Shown here in pieces: positions 44,376 through 57,665 of a stretch of DNA of 64,000 bases. Every line of letters starts with the position of its first letter. The first letter of the stretch is position 1. The stretch is from contig BQMF02000231.1 in NCBI GenBank assembly GCA_027922465.2, forward strand, positions 558,001 through 622,000. The letters run 5' to 3'. Below the pieces are notes generated by a model that searched no databases, was not told the DNA's origin, and worked only from the letters and a program-made list of their open reading frames with translations. This DNA comes from Turritopsis dohrnii. Taxonomy: Eukaryota; Cnidaria; Hydrozoa; Anthoathecata; Oceaniidae. Made by a program: the position numbers and the translations under genes.

Positions 44376-44630
44376 CTAATTGAATTTCTTGTTTAATTTC
44401 CCACGCAGTAAGAAACCAACAAATATTTCACTTGTGTCTAGAATATTGTCCTGCTTCATTACCTCAACTTTTACTTGTGATGTTGTTATGACACCATTAC
44501 TAAACTTCTTCACTACTTCAGGAGAAGCAAACCTGATGAAAAGCTGCTTTACCCAAGGAAACAACGCATCATATAAAGAATGTGGATTAAGGGATGTAAT
44601 CGCTGCAAAAGTAAATTCAGTTGGATAAAG
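44376..44630 (-). pseudogene. Decayed fragment of an unnamed repeated-family protein
   Basis: The minus strand reads LNPHSLYDALFPWVKQLFIR, FASPEVVKKF and SEIFVGFLLRGKLNKKFN. The pattern (H.SLYDALYP.VK.LF.RF..P..V..F, then LFVGF...GKLNK) resembles a protein family I recall as multi-copy in cnidarian genomes, probably transposon-encoded. Only this piece remains, ending in stops on both sides. Function is not assigned. Confidence 0.4.
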
Positions 44631-46000
44631 GGTGGAAATGCAGTGTGAATAAAATTCAATAGCACCTCCGTCAATGGTTTATTGTTGCTTTACGTTGCAT
44701 ACCTCTTCACATCATCTCTATCTGGCGCTAAAGACATCCCCAGATAGCGAGACTATGAAATTTAAATATCTTACGATATTGTCGATCACAACAAGGTTTT
44801 TTCTTTTCGCTAAATAGTCAAAATGTAAGTAGACGACAACAAGTGGCCCCTCCAAATCAAAACCTGTGTTAGTAGCAAAAGCATCTTGGACCTTTTATAC
44901 CGCATTATGAGATACGTGGCTAGGACTTTCCATTAAAATAATGTTTTCATTCTTTTTTAACAGCTTCCACAATTACAGAATTATGTCAGTTATTTACGGA
45001 TGTAGTATGTAAGCCAAGAAAGATTCACACGAAGATATCATATCTACCATATACATACTTACCAGAAACTCTTCCATTTCATCTTTAATACTTTTATAAA
45101 ATTTGAAGCAGGTTCTCTTTCTTGATTTTTGTTATAATTTTGATACTTGGGTGTTTATCAAATTTTTTTTAATTACATCGAGTATAGGATTTTCGTAGAG
45201 CTATTTGGAAAGTGAGAAAGTAATTGAGGGAGGTCCAATTTTGGAGAGACTATTAATTAGAAACCATTGATTAGAAACCATTAAAAACTCACAAAAAAAA
45301 ACAAATTATAATCTCTGTATTTTATGCCTAAATTTTCATTTGGGATGCAATCATTTTATTGTCGCAATAATAAGTGCATTATGACAATGACTATCACTAA
45401 AAAACAACTGGCGAAATTGGGCTAGAAAATGCGGTATTCAATTTTGTTGGTCAGAGTAGTAAACAAAACAACATATACAGCGCGATAAACACACACACGC
45501 ACAAATGCGACGACTAGTACCAAACAGTAATTGCGTATGCGTTTTTAGCTTGGAGAAATGAAACACATTGTATAATATATATACATTCAAGAAGAGCGAG
45601 GAACTTTTCCGGTAAGGGTTTTTTGTTGGGTGCTGATTAGGAATGGTTTAACCAAAGGTCGATGGAAGTATTTTGATATATATGTTTGTAAATGCAAACA
45701 TATCTTCCAGCAATTCAGGTGATTTATTTTATTACGACCCTTATGTAACTAGCTAGGATCCATGATACGCTATGAATTGCTATATTGCTACTGCTGTGTA
45801 TGTTTGTACACAAATCCTTCGAAATTACGTTTAAAAAATCGAAATTATCTTTGGCTGGGGATGCATAGAAAAATTTTCATTTTTAAATTAACGGGTTGAA
45901 TTTTTCTCCGAAATTGATAATCGTCCCTCCTCGATTATTCGAAACTAGAGAGTATGTAAACATTGTATAAATTTGATTATAACATTTGCTTATAACATGG

Positions 46001-46202
46001 CGCCGTAGTGTAGTGGTTATCACTCTCGTAATTCATGCGAGAGATCGGGGTTCAATTCCCCTTGGCGGCGATTCACCATGCGCGGGTGAATGTACCATAG
46101 CGCCGGGTCGACCCGTGGCCCCTCCTGGAAAGCAGATGCAATAGCAACTGAATGAGGCTAGCCACGTAAAACAATACCAAATAAATAAATAAATAAATAA
46201 AA
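46001..46202 (+). mobile_element. tRNA-derived SINE
   Basis: The head 46001-46070 resembles tRNA-Val, with A-box-like TAGTGTAGTGGTTATCAC and B-box GGTTCAATTCC. The acceptor stem is reduced to CGCCG/CGGCG and the anticodon loop lacks the usual T33, so it is not a functional tRNA. A body with GGGTCGACCCGTGGCCCCTC and GAATGAGGCTAGCCACGT follows and ends in an (AAAT)n tail (46180-46202). Transcription would be from the internal Pol III promoter; mobilisation would depend on a LINE. Confidence 0.85.
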
Positions 46203-47545
46203 CGTGAGTATTTTTATTTTGAACATTTTCAAAGGCTTTACTCCACAACAATCAATAGGATTACAAAAATTATACTGTCTATCTGAAATCAACATGCAAT
46301 GTGTAAATGTATTTCAACTAAAACCAACGAACCTGCATTTCACCACTTGAACCTTTTCATGGACTTTATAAATAAAAAGCAAATATCCAAAAAACACAAA
46401 AACTCCTCACCTTTTGTTTGGGTCCGCTTATTACAATTTCACCAAGCTTTGTTCTTTTCAAACACCACTTGCTTAGCGAGGTTTTTGATAAGTGATGTAC
46501 TATGGCTTATATATGGCTTATGGCTTCATATCAAGAACATTAAGCTCTAAATTTCCACAAGATTTTTGTGATCTCATTTGTGTTTCATATAACATATCAA
46601 AGTCAAATAAATACTTTGCCTACATTAATTTTCTATTGATGTGAACACATCTTACACAAATACTAGGCAATTAAAACACACAATTCCAGTCATCGTCAAA
46701 ATGGTTTTTCCTGGCATGATCCCAAACGAAATCTTGTGTCTCAAATCTTGATAATTTTAAACAATGTCATCTTTTCCACTGGGAATTCAGGACTACTCCG
46801 TCACGCATTGACAACTTGAACAAGCATTACACCGTGACTAATAATTTGATAGATGCTGGAATTCTCCAGTGCATATCTTTACTAATTTTAGCAAACTTAG
46901 TCTCAACCTCCTTTGGATTGACAATAGCATAACTAAATTTTGGAACCAGGAAAACAGAGTGTGAAAAGAAATAATCGTGCATTTATTGATCAAATGTGTT
47001 CACATCTTGATATTCATACCTTTTCCTCTGATGTTAAAAGATTTTCGCAGTAGTTCTATGTGTTCTGATATCTGCATTTTCTTCTTCCTCAAGCACTTTC
47101 ACAAAACACCACTATTGCCTCTCATAGATATATTTTCTAATAATAATATTCAGATTACAACAGTAGGTATAAACAGTAATTTTAAAAGTCTTCATCAAAG
47201 CCTCTATGAAGCTACTTCTACAACGAAATTGGTTCGCAAAACCATTCACTTGTTGTGTGTACATATTTTGAGGATTCTTAATAAAACTTAATAGAGACTT
47301 AATTGGGAAGTTTTAAAAATAACTTCAAAACGTAGTCAGAAACTGTAAAGACACAAGATTTTGAAAAACTTTATTATTTAAAATAGCCTTTTATGCATTA
47401 CATTTAGCATAACGTTTTGGGTCTGTCATTTGCCATTCTGACCAAACAAGCATTCAGAAATCCGAAATCACTTCCCCGAGAAAGGCAAAATGCTGTTACA
47501 GAGACACGTACATAGAATGAGTAGATCAAATAATTTCCAAAGCTT

Positions 47546-47700
47546 AAGGCTGGTTTCCATATAGCAACATTTTGCGCTATAACTCAAACGGCTCCAGAGA
47601 TTTTTGCGCCCAAGTCAGCGGTAACTTTTGTTTAGTGCGCATGAATCTCTGGAGCTTTTTGAGCTATAGCGCAAAATGTTGCTGTATGGAAATCAGCCTT
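47546..47700. mobile_element. Near-palindromic MITE (155 bp)
   Basis: AAGGCTGGTTTCCATATAGC at the left is complementary to GCTGTATGGAAATCAGCCTT at the right; the arms continue through TTTTGCGCTATA and CTCCAGAGAT to a short centre near 47620. TTA/TA flanks each side. Such elements are mobilised in trans by a TA-targeting transposase. Confidence 0.88.
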
Positions 47701-48668
47701 TACGCACGCGGAAATTGAATGACTTATCAGTATTTTCATTTTGCCAGATGGATAGGTAGACAAATATATTTTCTGTTTATCATAAGTTTACAATCATTTT
47801 ACAATAATTTGCGGAAAGTTAAATTATCTATTATACATTTAAATAATATGTAGACTTGATTTCAAATGTTTTAAAAAGAGTTGGTGTCTTTGACCTGCTT
47901 ACGTAGACAATTCCACGTTAAAATTGCTCGAGCATAAAAACAGTTATGAATTTGGACGTTGCTTTCTTGGTAGGGTAAGAGTAACACCTGATTGTAATAT
48001 GGATTTTCAAAGACTATACCAGATAAGCCATATACCTGCTTGGAAGAAAACATCCATATAAGAGGAAAAATTATTAAACAGACTTTACAAAGATGTAAAA
48101 TGAAGTGTCAGCTTGTGATTGAAATAAATATCTTTTAATTTTCATGAAAGATTTTGTTGTAAACCTTTGGTGTAAGAATTTGAATAGGAGAAAGAAAAGA
48201 TCATTTACTGATAGACTTTGTTTCTAACATGAATTAAACGACGACAGACAACAACAAAATAGTTGAAAAGAGTTCATCAACTCACATACTAAAAATTCCT
48301 GAAGACTAATCCATTTTTCCTAGAGATGTGCTTTGCTACATAAGACTGCACAAAAATTTTATTTCATACTCTATGGAACTCAACCTGAAGAAAATTTCGG
48401 CAAGTCAATCAAAATATGACATGAAGTGCTTTGGGAAGTGCAAATATTGAAATTAAAGCAAAAAGTATGAGGCTCAAAAAAATATAGTGGCATTTCATAT
48501 GCTATTGGCAAATAATGTAAGTAAAAATGTAAATGCCAGTTGCAATAAAGCAAAAGAAGCTGAATAGATAAATAACAGTGCTCGGACTATGGGTTTAATG
48601 ATAGATAGAAGCTTCTTGATTATTAAGATTTCCATGGAATGGATAATCTTATTCATTTCGGCGGCGTA

Positions 48669-48695
48669 TCTATTTCTCTATCTATCTATCTATCA
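48669..48695. repeat. (TATC)n microsatellite
   Basis: TATCTATT followed by six or seven CTAT/TATC units. Confidence 0.85.
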
Positions 48696-50098
48696 GGGTA
48701 ATGCTCTAGCCTGTGATTTTCATATCTCCGCTGTGATGATAATGTAAAATGTTGACAGGCTAAAGCTGAACCGAAAGCATGTAAAAACAATATGGTGGCG
48801 CGTGGAAGGTCGTGCTTGTGTTTTGTGCTTGGTACTTTTATCTGGAAATGTTGGAAAAGTTTACGTACAGATCATTTCATAATTAAAGAACTGCATGTGA
48901 CTTGTAAAGAGACAGGACTATCGTTTGTATAACAAAATATACGTGATTTACAGTCGAATTTTGAGAATTTTATATACAGGTTGTTGATAATAATAACAAG
49001 AGAAGGAATATCATAACACTGATATTATACTGTGTATGAAGACTCATTTATCTGATGCCGAATCTCAAGATTTGTATTTAATCGATGGTTATGAATTGTA
49101 TACATTGACATATGAAACAAATAAATTGGGAAGACAAGATATTGAATGAAAATATCATGGATTAAGATATTTTCACAAAAGAGAATTCCCATCCTAGTCT
49201 TCTTACATGCTGCATGTATTGCTTGGCTGACAACAAAATATCTGTCAAAAAGCTTCAATAATGATTTTAATTATGTTGTGCAGTCTTTGAAAAAAGAAAC
49301 GATGTAATCTTGAAGAGAGTTTGTGTCAGTACCTATGATGATCCAGACATTATTTAAAAACAGTAAATTGATACACTTTGAAGCAGTTACGAGGTGTCGA
49401 TTGGTTTACAGTCTACAAAACAATAAACATTAACAAGACCATACCAAATTCATGAGATCATTCTTAATAACTATGCCCTGGTAATAGAAAAGAAAATTAA
49501 GTGACGTCCTTGCCCATGGCTGAATAAGTCATTTAAAAGCAAAATGAACAATCACGATGCAGTATATTAAGGAAAGCCAACAGAGTAAAGGTCACACCTA
49601 TCCTGCCTTATTCTCTTTGTTGCAAATAAAGCAAACCTCTGTGGCTGTGTGAAAACTTCTCTGTATTTTAGACCACGGAAGAACATAAGGATCAAAAAGT
49701 TATTACGTAATTGCCCAGTGAATTTGAAATTTTACTTCGACTTATTGAATAGTTCTTGACGATTTTTATTTTTTTAATTTTTATGTATATAAATTAAGCA
49801 ATTTTACATTGTATATATTTATTTTCACTCTGCAAATTTGTTATTGTACTTAACAGGACTTTTATATGGAAAGAGAGAGAAAGCAGCATACATACATAAT
49901 GAAGTGTATAATCCCTTAGAAAAAAGTTTATTTTTTGACAATGAAAAGTAATCACAACAACATCTTTTATCAAATTAAAATTACAAGCATGTCATGCTTA
50001 AGTTACGGAAATCTTTTAACAACTTAGTTGTTTCTTGTTTGAAAGAAAAATAAGTGTGACAAATATTTTTCTAAAATCAATATATTCGGCTATACATT

Positions 50099-50136
50099 CC
50101 AGTAGCCATCATCATCACTCTGATGATGGCTACTGG
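50099..50136. repeat. Perfect hairpin, 16-bp arms and 6-nt loop
   Basis: CCAGTAGCCATCATCA (50099-50114) and TGATGATGGCTACTGG (50121-50136) are exact reverse complements around TCACTC. No promoter or known terminator context; meaning unknown. Confidence 0.9.
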
Positions 50137-50629
50137 TGATAATTTTTATCATGAATAGACAAAACAAGAATTAACCAACCATAAACAACAGATTCCTTGT
50201 TGATTGTTGCGTAAAATGTAACGGAAAAAAGAAACATTTTTAAACTGGGTTACCGGTTTATAGACGCTAGAACGATAAAGTAAAACTGAAGGAAAGGTTG
50301 CTATCTTTACATATTTAATAGTATGACGGTCTTGACGGTAATTTTGTGGTGAAATATCAAAACTTGTAGCAGAAATAGTGGGTACAAATCCTGTAAAATT
50401 GGTTTGGTGGTCATCGGAAACATTTTTATATAAGAAGATTATTGGAATCAATTAGGTACAATAGGATTCAACCAATTGTGCTGGTAATGCTGTTATGTGA
50501 GGCTTAATTCCTAGTCACGGTCTGAAATGACCGTGAGTTTCGTAACACAAATAACTTTACATGATCATTTAGCCGGGGAAAAACTGTCTTTTGAAAATGA
50601 GCAGGAAAACATTGTCGTGCTCACTAAAG

Positions 50630-53600
50630 CTCATACAACGGAAACAAAAACAAACAAAACTTTGTTACTTTTTGTTATCTCTTAGGCCTATGTCACACTG
50701 ATGCCAATATACCTTATTACCTTGCATAATATAAGATTTGTTACAGAAATTCTGTAAGAGCCAAAAGAAAAAAACAAACTTTTTCAAAAAATAATTAAAG
50801 CGAAAAATCCATTAGAAATCTGCGTTTCAAACTTTGATTCGAAATCAAAAAAAGCCAAAGTTTACATAAAAAATAACAAGAAAAAAGATATGAAAAGGTT
50901 TTATTGATCATGATCACACCAGGTTTGGAGGATAGAAAGAAGGAAAAAAACGAAGAACGACAATTTGTAGGCTTTCTTGCATACACAGAAATCCAATTAA
51001 AATCTTTTTAAGGCAAGATCCGCAAAAAAATCAGTGTATTGAATAAAATTTATTGAATGAAAGATTTAGAGCTAAAACATTTCCAAAAATAAAATGTATT
51101 GTTGGCAAAATTTCAGATTTCAAGCTGTGCTTCAACATCCTAGTCGTTCACTTCACTTAAACAACACAAAAGTAATATGAAAAATGTCTAAGCAATTTTA
51201 GCATACGAACTTCCTAAATAACATAGTATAATATAATAATAAATCAGGAAAAAAAACATCCTGACCTACAGCACCATGCTTTGACATGGGAAAAAAGCAA
51301 AGTCAGCTAATAATTGTATACCACCGTGTAACGTAAACACGAAAGTTAGAGGAGCATGATGATAATAATGAAGAATAAAATCGGAAACTGACATTTGCCT
51401 ATTTCGTGAAACTACTATGCCTCCTCGCTCGCTTACGCTCGCTGCGGGGGCAATAATATAAAAATAAATAAAATTGATTATAACAACTGATTATTTTGCA
51501 TACTTGGGAGAGTTGTAGCCGGAATGCTTTGTAAAAAATGTTGGGGAAGACTAAAGCCAGTATATAGATAATCTCGAGGGACTCACATTGACTCTTGACA
51601 GCGAATTAGGAACATGTGACTTAAGATATCAAATGTTCATAGTCTGGCTTCATCGCATGCAAAGGTCTGCATGGAATCTATTCATACCAGAAGATGAAGA
51701 TCACCCATGTAGAAGAGAGGTATAAATTGCGTGCAAAGACATACAGATATGTAGCTCAGCTGATTCTCTCCACAAAAAAGTAATGGTGAACAAAAATGTA
51801 GGTTTGACCTTTTTAGTATGACTATTGAATTAAAAAAGATAAGAACGAGTAAAAGTGGTGTTCAATTTTTAGACCAAAGATGTTTTTGGAGTGAAATGAT
51901 TCAAGTGTGGACAACTGCAGACATGGAGAGCAAATACTGATGTTCAGCCAATCATTGATAATAAAACCGGAGTTCATTTCATTTAACATTTAACAAAAAC
52001 TTTTATAAAAATTTAACGAAATACATCTTCACAAAATATTTCAAAGTTTTTTCAAAGCAACTGAATATCCAGTATCCATACCAGTAAAGTTCAAATTCGA
52101 ACAAAACCCTTTTCATACCGGTCAACTGTTTAGTGTCTGCATGGTTTTAATGAAACTCATAATCTATTTAATTACTAATTAGGGCTAAAAAAATTTAGAT
52201 AATGTTATTGGACTAAAATTGTTAAAAATGTAAAAAACTCTCAACCGACAAAATTATTAGTGCCATCAGCCAACCTGCGCCACGGCCCCTGATAATGGTA
52301 GGAGTTTTTCTAATATTGAGTTTGTATTAAACGAAAGACAGAATCAGTTATCACTTCATATGCAGCAACCGATAAACGTGAAATATGAAACATGATTAAA
52401 AAGTAAACGTTGTGAGCTGAAGTGATTGTTATGCTGTCATGTGCAAACCAATAAAGAATTGTATATGCTACAAATGTACAATCTGATAATTCGAACACAT
52501 AAACTAACTAAAGAAAGGCAACAATTAGACATGACATTTTAAAAAAGATATAAACTGAAAGATTGAGCAACGAATGTCTGCTGTACGTTCCATACTCGTC
52601 CACTCAACAAAATTGTCAACAAAAAACTTTTTTAATATAATTGGTTCAATACTTTGTCAAGCTATCTTTCTTTTATTTGTTCAGCGCTTTTGATCGAAAG
52701 TTTCTTTCATTCAGTTTATTCATTTAGCACGTGCCTTTTTTTTCTCCTCCCGTGTGAACTTTTTAAAAAGAGAAACCATTTTCACCCTGTTTGATAGCAC
52801 TCATGTTAGAGCGCGTAACTTTTTTAAAACAAAAGCTAATAAAAAGTTGAAGTTTTTTCTTCCTACGTTTTGAGTGTATTGTTGTACTGATAAACGATTG
52901 GTTTTAAAAAATAAATAAGTAACACATAATGAAAAACCTGAAAAATAGTTAATGTAACACTGATGTAGCACTAACTGCACACCAGAGGTTGTGACTTCGA
53001 ATCTTGTCCTAGTTGTATGAGCCGTTTAAAAGGAAATTTGACGTTTATTGATACAGTGATACAGAGCAGGTAAACATGGGCAGCGAGCGACGCAGCCTTG
53101 GCGGCTAGTAGTATTATTATTTTCTTCTATGCAGTTCGGCAGCCATGTTTATTATTATTTTTTATCACCTAAGGATTATGTGCAGATATTCAATATCCAC
53201 TCGCGATGGTGTATACACTGCCTTCGTTCGTCCACGTACAATATTTGTCGAGTGGAGGTCGGCCTTTACATAGAAGGCAGCTATTATACTATGTAATGAC
53301 TTTTTTTGACATCGATTCTCTTGCAGCATGACTAATACTTAACAGTTAGGACCACTCGACCAGAATTCGTCGCTAAAATAATCGTGATTTATTATAAAGA
53401 ATTGCCTCGATAATTTTATTTTACTCTCCTATTTGAATACATCCGATTGAATGATGACGATCTAGCATAGCAACCGCATAGAAACATAGCTCTAGGGAAA
53501 ATTCGACACGATAAATTTTTTTTATTTTTGGGGTGGTGAAACTTTATGCAAAAACAAAACTTTTTACCGTGTCAAAATTTCCCTTTCGGCTTAGTTCTTC

Positions 53601-56600
53601 AGAAAATGAAGAAAGTAGAAAACGAACAATTTCTACATCTTCGGAGGAGTACCGCTTTTCTAGCGATACATTAGCATAAGTTTCAATAATGGTCGTAATA
53701 TTAAATTTGCGCTATTGTGTGGCGTATCGACAAAACGATTATTAAAATCATTAACATAACAATATCAAACATTGCGATAATAAATTTTCGGGAAGCATTC
53801 GGAATGAATAATTCAAACGAACGAATGGTTATTATATACATGCTTCACCAAAACATATATTTCATATATATATATGCTCAGTCCTCCCCTTAGCTTAAAC
53901 TTAGTGTTCTAGAAACGTTTGGTAGTATATCGCTTGAAAAATTGCTTGGTAAAAAAAGAAGGCCAACTAAATCCGAGGGTGGTGCGATCGCACCCAAAGC
54001 AACCCCCGAGAGTAGTTACGCCACTGCCTACTTATTTTGGGGATCTGGAAACGAAGTTATTCAATCTGAATATGAAAATAAATAACACAAAGTCACGAGC
54101 ACCCTTCACCCTTCAAAAAAATGGCTGCAAATCTGTGAAATGTTTTTTTGTGAAAATATTTAAAAGTCGTGAATCCTAAAAAAGAAAAATGTCGCGAAAG
54201 TCGCGAGAATTTTTGTGTTCCCGATCTTTTGTACCTACGATGAACTTCGTCTGTATCTCGACGAATTCTATTCACATATTATCGGACTTCATAGAAAAAA
54301 CACAAATAATTTGTTCTGGACAATTTATTTATATCAACGTGAATGTACAATCTAAAGAGTCCTAAGTTACAAATTAAATCAGATTGATAATTACTTCTTT
54401 CACGATTTTACAATACATTTCTCAATCTTGTATTCTCAAATCAGTAGAAAACGTAGTGAACGCACTTCGTCGTGTGGCTGTCATAAAGTAGTATGAAACG
54501 CTTTTTGTCGCAAGTTTTGGTCGAGTGGTCCTAACTGCTTAACCAGACTATAAATGAACAGGTTATTTTTCCTTTATATGGAAACGGGCAAGAGTTGAGA
54601 AAGTATAAATAATAAATAAATACTAACATGCCTTTTATATGCTTCACATCGAGAACAAAATGTTTTCAGGCCTTTGCAAAATTAATTTATGTGTATTACA
54701 GAAACATGCAACTAAAAGTTATACATCTTACCGTATTGATATTCGCATTGTCTACTCTTCAAGTTCTAAAAAGTCTCCTTTTACCACAACATACTTCACA
54801 AAAGTTTAATTCCACTACAACAAGTAGTAACATTTTTGTAAGACACTGAAAGGACTCACGTGCAAGCGATTTTTTACTTGCTTGTGTTTGTTATTTTAAT
54901 GTTGCAATTTCCTTAGCGATTAGGTTTATTGTTTTAGACAAATGAGAAACATCAAAAACTGTCCACGTCATCCCCTCAAGAGGTTTCATACACTAATGTT
55001 CGTGAATAAAGAAATTCGATCTTTGTCCACACTGTGATTATATCAGTTTCTTTATATTGGCGGACGCTGGATACAGCTCATATAGTAAAAGCTGTAAATG
55101 ATCTACTGCCGTTCTCTTGTATTAAAATCGTCTATTTTATAACGACGTAAAAAGCTGCGGATAATCACGCATAATCACGCGATATCGTCACTCTCATTGA
55201 AAAGCCGTCCATGCAATTTCATATACATAAGCAAATTATTCTTTGACACTCCGTTTACCTCGTGTACTTTAGGTAAGCTATAACTGCAAATCCCACCGTT
55301 CGATTTTTCTTCTTTACTGCTCAAAAATATTTAGTTTATTATGTTATAATATCGACTTAAGTTTAGTTTTTGCTTTTATACTTATATACCTCTAGGCTTT
55401 CAATGTTTAGTTACAACTAATCCTGGTGTTTAGGATTCACCGTGACCACACCCAAAACCGAATGCTGATCTGCTAAAACCTTTCCCAATCTTCCATAAGC
55501 GTTTGTCCATAGACCGGACTATTCCGAAAATTATCTGGGAATCAAAATTCTTATTGGAATCCAAAAGGTTGAGCTGTAACTTAAAAGTAATGCTGCGTCC
55601 GGCACCGCCTTTGACTGGAAATTTGAAATTACAAGTTAGGAATGATAATTACCAATGATAAATTGCAACTGTTCAAAGTTCACTGATTCATTAGGAATAT
55701 GCAAATGGAAATCAGAATATGATGAAAAAGATGTTCATGGAATGAAAATCAGAACATAATCGCAGCTTCGTCGCCCTTTTGAATAACTGATTCGTAGGTC
55801 AAGTTGCGACTAACTGCCTAGGCTGCATGCACTCTCTGATATAACTTGAAGTGTCTGGAGACTAATTAAAATTATATGTGAAATTGTATTTATTGTTTGT
55901 TTCCCAGGTTGTTGAGAAGAAATACAAAGAGAAAATTCAGATTTCTTTTCTAAATTCCTAAATGAATGAAACTTGTAAATCTCCTTGTGGGAAAACTTTC
56001 TGACGTTTTAGAAGCCATTTCTCAACTGTAGTTGAGGATTGAACGTTTTATAGTACTCTCTATGTTTCGAACCTCCATAATTCGAATTCGCTCCAATTCA
56101 AACGAATTTCATGTTCCCTTCGCGTATTATTTCGCTAAAAATGAACCACGAATTTTCTATAACTCGAATGTTTTTGCGGTCCTTTGGGTTTTCGAATTAA
56201 AGAGAGCTTGCTGTATTTCAACCAGGTTATGTTTTCGCGTGTGTGTCCACAACCGTGATATCATAGTTCAGGGAGAGATCAGGCTTTAGAATGTTTTATA
56301 CATTTTATTGAAAACAAAGTCAGTAGTTGCTAGATGAAAACATGAAGAAAAAAGCATAAGCAATGACCATGTTGACAGCACCATGTCAGTGCATATCAAG
56401 TTGACTTTTACATGATTCTGTAAACGAATAGAGTTAACCTATTTTCTATTCATCAAGAAAAGAGTACTTGTCGTTAACAGATTGATGGCAGTGGGTGGGA
56501 TAATAACCGACAAGTACCAAGAAAAGAATTCAAATAACATTTTTCACATTTCAGAAATTTCACAAAGTAGGACAACTTCGTTTGAACAGATGTCATCCAT

Positions 56601-57640
56601 TCTGTCATCCAAGAAATTGAATAACCATCGGATTTCGAAACATCTATTCCTCTTAGTCGCCATTAAACACGCAAACATCTGCTTATCATTGGTCGGAGAA
56701 AATTGAAAATTGATTGTTTACTCAGTTTTGGAAAGACTGTTTATAAGCAAACGATCGGGCCGTTGACAAAATATTTTGAACATTTTTCAAAATAGTCCGG
56801 TGGCGGTCTTTGGTCACCCATACAATTAGTATATATGGGTTTTTATTTTATTCTCTCATTATTGGTCCCTTGGGACTTCAAAGCCGGTTTTTGCTAAGCT
56901 GGCAAAGCTGGGGAAAATGTTTTATAAGGTTTTGAATTGGGTAGGGTCATTACCCTTAAAAAGTCGATTTTCGAAGTTCTTATTAAGCTAAAACTGATTC
57001 TGCCATCAGATAGGGCTTGAAGAGTAGATCTCCAAAATGGGGTCATTTATCTAATTTGGTCGACTTAGCCCACAGAGTTGGACGAGACGTCTTTAAAAAT
57101 GCAATATTTTATGCTGACGTCAGCATTTTGAGAAAACTTTGAATGAAAAAATTAGACGCATCTGGAAGAGTACTATCGATTAGAGGTATAGTTTATAAGA
57201 TTTGAGTTTGAAATTTCGCGGACTCAGCAAAAAAGGGCCAAAAACGTCGAAAGACGCTGAAACGAGTTTTATATAACTTTTTATTAGGAAATGCTACTTA
57301 ATAGTGAAATACAGTTTAATCACCGTTGCTACAAGTTTTAGAAGACGGCTAGTTAATAAATGTGTCCTAGAAGTTTCATGTAATGTTGACTCTAATTTGC
57401 AATTTCTGCTGCAAAGAACTCAACAGAAACGTCAATTCATGTGCTGTAGAACTGAGAAAATTATGCAGAGTTTAGTAAAGTAACATGATGATAAATGCTA
57501 TTGGAAGTGCGACAATTGTTGCAGTCAATTAGAGGCAATATAATGCAATTAAATTCTGTTTGTAAAGCAGTAGATCCGATTGATTTCATCACCATTGTGT
57601 TAAGGATGCAGTTCTATGATGAATTTAAGCTGTTTGTTAT
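50630..57640. other. Duplicated spacer between genes B and C
   Basis: Homologous to the spacer upstream of gene A (see 30781-37100) and to that upstream of gene C: 51560-52620 with 61675-62600; 52640-53115 with 60515-60905; 53130-53290 with 62830-62945; 54530-55690 with 62990-63990. The segment 55700-57640 shows no partner in the window. No gene is supported. Confidence 0.6.
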
Positions 57641-57665
57641 AATTTCACAACATGTTTGCGATATT

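Larger units (their letters stand above)
43048..45995. other. Spacer upstream of gene B
   Basis: Contains sequence homologous to 32290-32470 next to the first exon, a 62-bp tandem duplication (43699-43823) and a decayed coding fragment (44376-44630). The remainder is AT-rich with no recognised feature. Confidence 0.5.
46203..50630. other. Spacer with MITE and microsatellite, no gene seen
   Basis: AT-rich. Holds a palindromic MITE (47546-47700), a TATC microsatellite (about 48669-48695) and a 16-bp hairpin (50099-50136). Short frames (46977-47291, 50149-50451) have no recognisable domain. Confidence 0.45.

Noticed and set aside
46001..46070. tRNA-Val gene
   Set aside because: Only five acceptor pairs, anticodon loop without T33, and it is followed by a SINE body and AAAT tail; annotated as a SINE head.
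54703..54849. Small secreted peptide starting MQLKVIHLTVLIF, also at 63158
   Set aside because: The two copies diverge by a 1-nt indel that changes the frame, and the third copy near 35784 has a stop, so the frame is not conserved.
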